DNA of 23,067 nucleotides, taken from the NCBI GenBank assembly GCA_031277995.1, contig JAITLH010000264.1:1-23067 (forward strand), given 5' to 3'. Source of the DNA: Deltaproteobacteria bacterium. GTDB lineage: Bacteria > Desulfobacterota > Desulfarculia > Adiutricales > Adiutricaceae. A program made the position numbers and the translations under genes. Under the pieces are notes generated by a model. That model was not told where the DNA came from and searched no databases. It saw only the letters and a program-made list of their open reading frames with translations. Numbering within the stretch: position 1 is the stretch's first letter; each line of letters starts with the position of its first letter. Of this stretch, positions 15,235 through 21,226 are shown in pieces.

Positions 15235-16146
15235 TCAAAATTTCGCTTCGTCTTCGCGCCCGATTTTAAGAACTTCGCGGCAATACTTGATGCTGCGAAG
15301 GCAGGCGTCGAGTTGCTTTTTCTTGGCCTCTTCCAAGGAGTCGGAGCCCTTGTCCCATTCGATCTCGAAAGTGATCCTATCCAAGGGCGAGACGCGCCTA
15401 AGTAAATCGAGGACCTTGCCGCAATCGATGTCGCCGTCGCCTATGGCCACGCCGTGAAACCTGGCCCCGTACTCGTCGCGGTCCAATTTGTGATCGCAAA
15501 AGTGGACGCAGATGGCTTGGGGGGCCAGTTTTTCCACGGCCGCCTCGGGCCCTTCCAAAACCGGAAAGGAATTGACCGTGTCCAAACAGACGCCCACCAA
15601 GGGATGGTTTATCTGGTTAACGAGCCAGAGGATTTCGTCGGCGTAGGTTTCCGTGTGATTTTCGATGGCCAAACGGACGCCGTATTTTTCGTAAGCCGGA
15701 AGGGCTTTTTTCACGTCGTCATGGATGTCGGCCAACTGTTTCATGACGTGCGGTTGCATGTTGCTTCCGTAAAGGGGCGGCTTTCTGCGAATGTCCAGGC
15801 TGCATTTGGCCAAATCCGCGCCCAGCTTATGGGCGACCTGGGCGGCGTTTTCAAAGGTGTCGTTAATCCTGGGATCGCTCTCCTCGTTTAAGGAAAAGTT
15901 ATACTCCAGATACAAACCCTTATCCTGGGCCGCTTTGGCGACCTGGAAAAGCCTTTGATCGCACCTAGTCTCCAGATCGCTTCCGGTTAGGTGCAAACCG
16001 TCAAGCCCCCACTCGGCCGACTTACCGATAAGCTCGATTAAGTCGTATTCCTTGTCATACGTTTCCCCGCCCGGCGAAAACCAGATCTGCCCAAAACCCC
16101 ACAGATGCAAAGTGTAGGTATGCATGCCTAATTTGAGTTTGCGCAT
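15235..16146 (-). CDS. sugar phosphate isomerase/epimerase-like TIM barrel (AP endonuclease 2 family)
   Basis: The 303-residue protein has the xylose-isomerase-like barrel fold. Probable metal ligands are Glu162 (AIENHTE), Asp189 (CLDTVNS), His215 (VHFCDH) and Glu261 (FEIEW), the usual order in this family. I use ATG 16144-16146, which has AAAGGA six bases upstream; a TTG at 16152 would leave no spacing to that site. It is the first gene of the minus-strand run, before the BCCT carrier. Family members isomerise or epimerise sugars, inositols or small hydroxyacids such as hydroxypyruvate. What it does in a betaine cluster is not evident; it may act on a hydroxylated carbon chain left after demethylation and deamination. 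Confidence 0.85.
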   Translation of the reverse strand: MRKLKLGMHTYTLHLWGFGQIWFSPGGETYDKEYDLIELIGKSAEWGLDGLHLTGSDLETRCDQRLFQVAKAAQDKGLYLEYNFSLNEESDPRINDTFENAAQVAHKLGADLAKCSLDIRRKPPLYGSNMQPHVMKQLADIHDDVKKALPAYEKYGVRLAIENHTETYADEILWLVNQINHPLVGVCLDTVNSFPVLEGPEAAVEKLAPQAICVHFCDHKLDRDEYGARFHGVAIGDGDIDCGKVLDLLRRVSPLDRITFEIEWDKGSDSLEEAKKKQLDACLRSIKYCREVLKIGREDEAKF

Positions 16147-16482
16147 GTTCAATCCTTTTCAATAGTTTTATTTAAGAGCTTTTTTACTTTTTTAAATTAA
16201 ATAATTTTTTAAGTAAAAAGCTAAAGGCTCAAAAGATTTTAAACTCTATGGACAATTTCATTTGTTTAGAATTTTTTCGTAACCGTTATCGTCCCTCGTT
16301 GGCCCGTATCTTAAGTCCCGTTCCGGGCTCGCCCTGGCGCCCCCGGGGCGTCCTCAAAACCCTAGCCTTTTATCCCTTTTGGCCTCCCGAAGGGCGCGTC
16401 GGGCCCTTTTTGGCCGTTCGCGGGGCCTTCCTAAGGACCTACCCCTTAGTTCGAACCCCCAGGTTTAACTTTAAGGGCCAAA

Positions 16483-16521
16483 GCCCGGGGCCAAACTCCT
16501 TGGCCCCGGGCCGGTTTTTTT
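16483..16521 (+). terminator. strong rho-independent terminator, no gene assigned upstream
   Basis: GCCCGGGGCCAA (16483-16494) and TTGGCCCCGGGC (16500-16511) form a perfect 12-bp stem with a 5-nt loop, followed by CGG and seven Ts (16515-16521) on the plus strand. It is the only textbook intrinsic terminator I found in the window. No recognisable plus-strand gene precedes it within 300 bp, so it may end a small RNA or insulate mtbB from upstream transcription. Confidence 0.75.
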
Positions 16522-16930
16522 ATCTCTCGGGGGTCTGGGCGCGTTTTGGGTAATTTTGTCAATAAGGGCGATTCGCAATTTCCAAGCCGACCGGGCCAAT
16601 TTTTTTTATGTTATTTTGGTGAATTACGGGAGATCGAAAAAACGCTTTCAGATTCTTTCATGAATCAAGGGCGCCGCTCGGGGGCGAAACGACAAGGTTT
16701 GTCGGACATGATTTGAATCAATAAAACCAGCCAATAGTGATATTTAACGGCGCGCCGGCCTTTTTGATTCAAAAAGTTTTGACGCGAAATTCGAGAGCCG
16801 ATGGCTTTGGCGAAAAACATAGCCGAACGCGGCTATCCATCCTTCGATACCAACGGCCGAAGGGGGGGCCGAAAGGGCGCCGCAAGGGGGCCGCAAGGTC
16901 GTTTCATAATCGCGCCAATTAACCGGATCC

Positions 16931-16942
16931 TTAGTTAACTAA
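16931..16942. promoter_or_regulatory. 12-bp palindrome, possible operator
   Basis: TTAGTTAACTAA is a perfect palindrome about 150 bp upstream of the -24/-12 promoter, where enhancer sites for sigma-54 activators usually lie. Only one copy is perfect, followed at once by another CTAA. Confidence 0.35.
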
Positions 16943-17091
16943 CTAAAATGTATAGAATTTTCTGAGTCCCCTTTGTCCCGGCCGGGCCCAAATCGGCCCC
17001 TCTCCCCCCTCCCCTTTACGCTTTTGAATCAGCCCCGGCTTTTTTCTTCTTATCTAACTCTCCGTTTACATTATGGTTTTTTTCATATTGA

Positions 17092-17107
17092 CGGCACGAC
17101 ATTTGCT
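17092..17107 (+). promoter_or_regulatory. sigma-54 (-24/-12) promoter for mtbB
   Basis: CGGCACGACATTTGCT matches the sigma-54 consensus TGGCACGNNNNTTGCT except for the first base. The invariant GG (17093-17094) and GC (17105-17106) are separated by exactly 10 bases. Transcription would begin near 17118, leaving a leader of about 230 nt before the mtbB ATG. A sigma-54 activator fragment at 1-381 shows that this regulatory system exists in the neighbourhood. Confidence 0.75.
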
Positions 17108-17210
17108 CCTTACCCCAGTCGAGTTCAAATCGATGGGGTTTTTCCCCCCGTGACGGCGACCCCTTTTGGCCGCTTTGCTTTACCGCCTTGGCTTGGCCCG
17201 CCTTGGCCAA

Positions 17211-17290
17211 GTTGCCTTGGCCGGTTTTGGCTTGGCCCGGGTTGCCTTGGCCGGTTTTGGCTTGGCCCGGGTTGCCTTGGCCGGTTTTGG
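17211..17290 (+). repeat. 30-bp tandem repeats in the mtbB leader
   Basis: The 30-bp unit beginning GTTGCCTTGGCCGGTTTTGG occurs perfectly at 17211-17240 and 17241-17270, then for its first 20 bases at 17271-17290. A related partial copy precedes it (about 17190-17210). The array ends about 55 bases before the mtbB start, downstream of the predicted transcription start, so it would be transcribed. Its GGCC-rich units can pair with one another. Confidence 0.9.
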
Positions 17291-17346
17291 CTCGGCCGTT
17301 TTTACTTGTTGATTTTTTTTGCTTGGTTAATCGTAAGGAGAGAAGC

Positions 17347-18735
17347 ATGTCAAATATCGTAACCCGCATGGGCGATGGCTCCATGCTTGAGATGTCCGAA
17401 AAGGAACTTCGGGAAGACATCGAGGCGGGGATTGAGGAAGCGGTGGACAAGGGCGGGGTGCCTCCCTTGACCCAAGACGAGATTGAGTACCTGGTTGAAC
17501 TTTTTAAGCGCAAGGAACGGATCGTTGGGGTTGAGATGGGTAACGAAGTGATCCTCACCTATGACGCGGCCACCCTAAAGATCAAAAGGCACTCACTTTT
17601 TGAGGATCGGGTTAACTCCCTGGCCATATACGAAAGGCTTTTGGGAGCGGACACGACGGAACTTTGTCACGTCGACTATAGCTACAAAATGCTTAAGCCC
17701 ATCGTCAGCTATGAGGCGGGCACCTTGGAGCAGGCCCTAAGCGTGACCCACGCCCCCATGTTCTATGGGGCCATGCCCAATTTGGGGCTCTATACCCAGC
17801 CCGACGGGCCCTTCCCCAATCCGATGGAATTACTGCCCCAAGGCAAAATCAAAGAAGGCCGCGCCGCCTACGACGAAATGGTCGCCTCGGCCGTTGAAGA
17901 CATAGTGTTCATAGCCGAAACCATGTGGGAAGCCGGGGCCGATGGCATTAACCTCGATACCGTGGGGGCCAGCGGGGACCCTGACTTTAAGGCCTCGTTA
18001 TTGGCGGTTGAAAAACTTACGGCCAAATACCCCGAAATGGCCATTGAAATGGGCATGGCCGGGGAATTCGTCCTGGGCATGCATGGGGAAATGTATCACG
18101 ACGATCAGAGGTTGGCCGGCCTATACCCCACCGAACAGCTAAAACTGGCCGAAAAAGCCGGGGTGGCCATTTTCGGACCCGTGGTCAATACCAACAATAC
18201 CGAAAGCACCCCGTGGAACCTAGCCAGGACCATCGCCTTAATAAAACCGTGTTCCGAAGCCGCGACCATTCCCGTCCACGCCAATATGGGCATGGGGGTT
18301 GGGGCGGTGCCGGTCACCGATTACCCGCCCGTTGACATCGTCAGCCGGGTCTCCAAGGCCATGGTGGAACTGTGCCGTTTGGACGGCTTGTAGGTAGGCG
18401 TAGGCGATCCCATGGGGATGGCCGTGGCCCACGCCCAAGCTTCCGGGATGGGAGGAATGCGGACCGCCGGAGATCTGGTGGCCCGGCTCCAACTGTCAAA
18501 GAAAATGAGAATTGGGGAGGCCAAAAAATACGTCGCGGATAAGCTGGGAGTTAGCGTTGTGGAACTCTCCGATCCCATCATCATGTCGGAAGTCCGGGCG
18601 GACAATGGATTTGGCATCATGATGCCGCTGGGCAAGGTGCCCAAAGGCTTGGAATGCAAATTCAACATCGCCAGGAAGTTGGATCTGGACATTAACTGCC
18701 TAAACCGCTTCAAAGCCAGGGCCGGGTTGGCCTGA
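17347..18735 (+). CDS. mtbB: dimethylamine:corrinoid methyltransferase, pyrrolysine protein (in-frame UAG at 18391-18393)
   Basis: The frame from ATG 17347 (AAGGAG six bases upstream) meets TAG at codon 349 and continues in the same frame to TGA at 18733-18735, giving 462 residues if the amber codon is read as pyrrolysine. The join LCRLDGL-O-VGVGDPMGMA and the following GGMRTAGDLVAR, YVADKLGVSVVELSDPI and FNIARKLDLDINCLNRF match the MtbB family, whose archaeal members are about 467 residues with pyrrolysine near 356. Both halves are therefore one protein, not a pseudogene. MtbB transfers a methyl group from dimethylamine to its corrinoid partner; pyrrolysine is thought to position the amine. 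mtbC follows after 53 bp. Control appears to be sigma-54 dependent. A related secondary-amine substrate is possible. Confidence 0.95.
18391..18393 (+). other. UAG decoded as pyrrolysine
   Basis: This in-frame amber codon is residue 349 of mtbB. Downstream sequence is conserved family sequence in the same frame for 113 more codons, and no other gene in the window ends in TAG. Decoding requires pylT/pylS and pylBCD elsewhere in the genome. Confidence 0.93.
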
Positions 18736-18788
18736 CGGGCCTTCACTTTTCGTGACCGCGACTATTATTTTTTATAGAGAGTTTAGCC

Positions 18789-19436
18789 ATGAGTGATATT
18801 TTCGAACTGGCGGCCAAATCCGTGCTGGAGCAAGACGCGGATTTGGCCATGGAACAAGTCAAAAAGCATCTCGATTCGGGCGAAAGCCCAATGATCCTTA
18901 TGGAGCAAGGCTTTATCCCGGGGATAAACAAAGTGGGCGAGCTGTTTTCCGCCGGAAAACTGTTTTTGCCCGAGTTGATGATGGCCGCGGACGTCATGAG
19001 TCAGGCCTCGGAAAAACTCATGGGCGCCCTCCCCCCGGGCAGTAAGTCGGAAAACGCCGACATCATCATTACCGCCGCGACCGTCAAGGGCGACATCCAC
19101 GACATCGGAAAGGGCATCGGCATCGCCATGTTTAGGGCCAACGGCTTTACCGTCTACGACATGGGCCGGGATCGGGCCAACGAAGACATCATAGACGACG
19201 CGGTCAAACACAATTCCAACTTCATCGCCACCAGCGCCCTTCTCACCACCACCTTGGGCGAGCAAAAACAGCTCGAGGAAATGCTCAAAAAGGCCGGCCT
19301 CAAAGGGAAAATCAAGACCATGGTGGCCGGGGCCCCGGTCACCCCCAGATGGGCCAGCCGCATAGGCGCCGACATCTACGCCGAAAACGCCCACGAGGGC
19401 GTGGTGGGCATCAAAAAGGCCATGGCCGCCGCCTAA
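18789..19436 (+). CDS. mtbC: methylamine-type corrinoid (B12-binding) protein
   Basis: The 215-residue protein has an N-terminal helical cap (about residues 1-88) and a cobalamin-binding Rossmann domain. The DxHxxG motif is GDIHDIGKG, with His104 as the expected lower cobalt ligand, and VAGAPVTPRWASRIGAD provides the later nucleotide-loop contacts. Length and sequence fit the MtbC/MttC/MtgC group. It accepts methyl groups from MtbB and passes them to a downstream methyltransferase. It lies 53 bp after mtbB, with a modest AGAGAG ribosome site, and is the only corrinoid protein in the window, so the three MttB-like enzymes may also have to use it. The symbol follows from the mtbB partner; MttC-type naming is an alternative. 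Confidence 0.92.
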   Translation: MSDIFELAAKSVLEQDADLAMEQVKKHLDSGESPMILMEQGFIPGINKVGELFSAGKLFLPELMMAADVMSQASEKLMGALPPGSKSENADIIITAATVKGDIHDIGKGIGIAMFRANGFTVYDMGRDRANEDIIDDAVKHNSNFIATSALLTTTLGEQKQLEEMLKKAGLKGKIKTMVAGAPVTPRWASRIGADIYAENAHEGVVGIKKAMAAA

Positions 19437-19457
19437 ACGGCCAAAGCCAACCCCCAC

Positions 19458-19491
19458 TTCTTTGGGGACGATAGAAAACGTCCCCAAAGAA
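19458..19491. repeat. 13-bp perfect hairpin after mtbC
   Basis: TTCTTTGGGGACG (19458-19470) and CGTCCCCAAAGAA (19479-19491) pair perfectly around an 8-nt loop, 21 bases after the mtbC stop. As follow the stem instead of Ts. It may cap the mtbB-mtbC message or modulate read-through into the FAD gene. Confidence 0.6.
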
Positions 19492-19624
19492 AAAGGGTCC
19501 GGCGGGTTTGGAAAGGCCAATTGGGCCATAATCGGTTAAACCAAAAAATCCAATTCCAAAAAATTATTGGCCTTAAACCATAGGCGTTTTTAGGACCGGC
19601 AAAAATTTCACCCAAATATTTTCA

Positions 19625-19646
19625 CCCAATGGCCAAGGCCATTGGG
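19625..19646. repeat. 10-bp perfect palindrome before the FAD oxidoreductase gene
   Basis: CCCAATGGCC (19625-19634) and GGCCATTGGG (19637-19646) flank AA, and the symmetry extends through TTTC/GAAA with one mismatch. It lies 34 bases before the ATG at 19681, where it could be an operator or a leader hairpin. Confidence 0.45.
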
Positions 19647-19680
19647 CGAAACGGTTTTATTTCTAAAAAAGGAAAAACAT

Positions 19681-21003
19681 ATGCGCGAAGTCAAGATATT
19701 TCCTTCCGAAACCGGCGTCTCGGCTTGGCTCGAGACCTCAAGTTTCAAAAACCATCAATTTAACCAGCCCGGGGAGATTGAAAGCCAATATGACTTCGTC
19801 GTGGTTGGCGCCGGGTATGGGGGCTTCGCCGCGGCTTTGAGACTGGCCGAAATAAATCCCGGTTGCTCCGTGGCCGTCTTTGAAGCCATCCGCATTGGCG
19901 CCAACGACAGCGGCAAAAACGCCGGTTTTCTCATAGACGTCCCCCACGCCTTTGGCAGCGGCGATTTTTCCCACGAGGAGAAAGTCTGGGGCGTTAGGAT
20001 GTACACGGCCGCCTTGGACAAAATGCGAAAGCTCATAAAGGATAACGATCTTAAGGTCGATTGGGACGAATGCGGGAAATATCTGGCTTCCTACAAAAGG
20101 AGCACCTTCAAGCACCTTGACGACGACGCCAAGGAACTTGACGTCATGGGCATCCCCTACAAGTTTTACGAGGGCGAGGAACTGCGCCAAAAGCTGGGCA
20201 CCGCTTACTACAAGAAAGCCATCTTCAATCCCGGCACGGTTTTGGTAAACCCGGCCGACGTTTTGCGGGGGCTTTTTACCATCATGCCCAAAAACGTAAA
20301 GGTCTTTGAAAAGACCCCGGTCCTAAAAATCGAGGACGGAACCGAACCCACCGTGATTCTCCTAAACGGCCGGGTCATAAAATGCAAGGCCGTAATCGTC
20401 ACGGCCGGTCCCTTCCTCCAAGAGTTTGGGCTGTGCAAGGGCAATACCTTTTGCCCCATCATTTCCTTTGGGGCCTTAACCAGAAAGCTAAACGAGGAAG
20501 AATTGGAGCCCTTTAAGGACGTGGTCCCCTGGGGGATAACGGCCGGTCACACCGCCGGCACCACCGTTCGCTACACAAAAGACGGTCGCCTTTTCGTTAG
20601 AAACGGCCTCAAATACGGGACCTTCTATTCCTGTTCGCCCGAGCGGATCAGGTTTTCCCAAAGGCTTTTAAGGAAGGCCTTCGTCAATCGCTTCCCGGCC
20701 CACAAACACGTTAACTTCGAATACGTCTACGCCGGAATGATTCACCTGACGATGAATTCCCGCTCCCTTTTTGGACGCAAGCAAAACGTCTACTACAGCG
20801 GGGTCGGGGAAGGCGCCGGAGTTTGCAAGTCTTTCACCATGGGCTCTTTCTTGGCCGAATGGTCAAACGGCATCGATAGCGACATCCTGGAATTTTTGAA
20901 AAACGACACTAAGCCCAGCTGGATGCCGCCCGAACCCTTCACCACCGTGGGCGCCGAAATCCGCCTGGTTTACGAAACCCTGACGGCCGGGGGCGAGATC
21001 TAA
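19681..21003 (+). CDS. FAD-dependent amine/amino-acid oxidoreductase (DAO family, PuuB-like)
   Basis: The 440-residue flavoprotein has a PuuB-like N-terminal extension of about 35 residues before the dinucleotide-binding fold (VVVGAGYGG, GAGYGG at 43-48), then FEAIRIGANDSGKNAGF, the family's FAD contact, and a C-terminal GVGEGAGVCKSFTMG segment. Relatives oxidise C-N bonds of sarcosine, dimethylglycine, N-methyl amino acids, D-amino acids or glutamylputrescine. I use ATG 19681, with AAGGA seven bases upstream; an in-frame start at 19642 has no such site. It sits between mtbC and mttB-like 3. A role in oxidising a partly demethylated amino acid, giving an imine for RidA, is attractive but inferred. 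In an anaerobe it would be a dehydrogenase, not an oxygen-using oxidase. Confidence 0.88.
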   Translation: MREVKIFPSETGVSAWLETSSFKNHQFNQPGEIESQYDFVVVGAGYGGFAAALRLAEINPGCSVAVFEAIRIGANDSGKNAGFLIDVPHAFGSGDFSHEEKVWGVRMYTAALDKMRKLIKDNDLKVDWDECGKYLASYKRSTFKHLDDDAKELDVMGIPYKFYEGEELRQKLGTAYYKKAIFNPGTVLVNPADVLRGLFTIMPKNVKVFEKTPVLKIEDGTEPTVILLNGRVIKCKAVIVTAGPFLQEFGLCKGNTFCPIISFGALTRKLNEEELEPFKDVVPWGITAGHTAGTTVRYTKDGRLFVRNGLKYGTFYSCSPERIRFSQRLLRKAFVNRFPAHKHVNFEYVYAGMIHLTMNSRSLFGRKQNVYYSGVGEGAGVCKSFTMGSFLAEWSNGIDSDILEFLKNDTKPSWMPPEPFTTVGAEIRLVYETLTAGGEI

Positions 21004-21118
21004 CCCTCCCGGCTTTGGCCCCCCCAAAAAATACCCACCCGAAGGAAGCGCTTTCGCGATGGCCGGGCCTCGCGAAGGCGCGGCCATCGCCCGTGGCCGG
21101 GGAGAGTTGTTTTTGGCG

Positions 21119-21124
21119 TATAAT
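21119..21124 (+). promoter_or_regulatory. TATAAT box, possible -10 of an mttB-like 3 promoter
   Basis: A perfect TATAAT lies about 100 bp upstream of mttB-like 3, at the switch from GC-rich to AT-rich sequence. No good -35 hexamer is found 17 bases upstream, so it would need an activator or may be chance. Confidence 0.35.
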
Positions 21125-21144
21125 AATCAAACGCTTATTTATAT

Positions 21145-21170
21145 TTTTGATCAAAAGAGCCATTGATCAA
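21145..21170. promoter_or_regulatory. paired TTGATCAA palindromes, possible operator
   Basis: TTTTGATCAAAA (21145-21156) is a perfect 12-bp palindrome, and TTGATCAA recurs at 21163-21170 with centres 16 bases apart. The pair lies just downstream of the TATAAT and about 57 bases before the mttB-like 3 ATG, a likely place for a repressor. The binding protein is unknown. Confidence 0.45.
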
Positions 21171-21226
21171 GCGACACGGAGATTGGCGTGAAAAGGTTTC
21201 TCATCGTGCCATAATCGGAGGTAGAC

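Larger units (their letters stand above)
16147..17346. other. 1.2-kb divergent intergenic region before mtbB
   Basis: No gene is convincingly supported; the frames here lack ribosome sites and family resemblance. From left to right it contains an AT-rich stretch with AGCTTTTT/AAAAAGCT partial symmetry (16170-16225), probably the promoter area of the TIM-barrel gene; a plus-strand terminator (16483-16521); a 12-bp palindrome (16931-16942); a -24/-12 promoter (17092-17107); and 30-bp tandem repeats (17211-17290). I looked for a pyrrolysine tRNA by its CTCTAAA anticodon-loop context and found none. Confidence 0.6.

Noticed and set aside
16440..16470. tRNA gene suggested by AGTTCGAACCC
   Set aside because: The flanking bases cannot form a T-arm stem and no acceptor or anticodon arm fits on either strand.
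16248..16553. 101-codon plus-strand frame in the divergent gap
   Set aside because: No ribosome site, composition follows GC-rich spacer, it runs through the strong terminator at 16483-16521, and no family resemblance is seen.
16147..17346. Cobalamin riboswitch or pylT in the mtbB leader region
   Set aside because: I found neither a GCCACTG B12-box-like core nor a CTCTAAA anticodon loop in a foldable tRNA context.
17016..17558. 180-codon minus-strand frame with GQGNPGQAKT-type repeats
   Set aside because: It overlaps the sigma-54 promoter, the tandem repeats and the mtbB start; its repeats simply reflect the 30-bp DNA repeat.
18394..18735. Separate small gene beginning at an ATG after the mtbB amber codon (for example 18412)
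   Set aside because: It is in the same frame as mtbB, has no ribosome site and carries the conserved MtbB C-terminus; read-through of UAG explains it.
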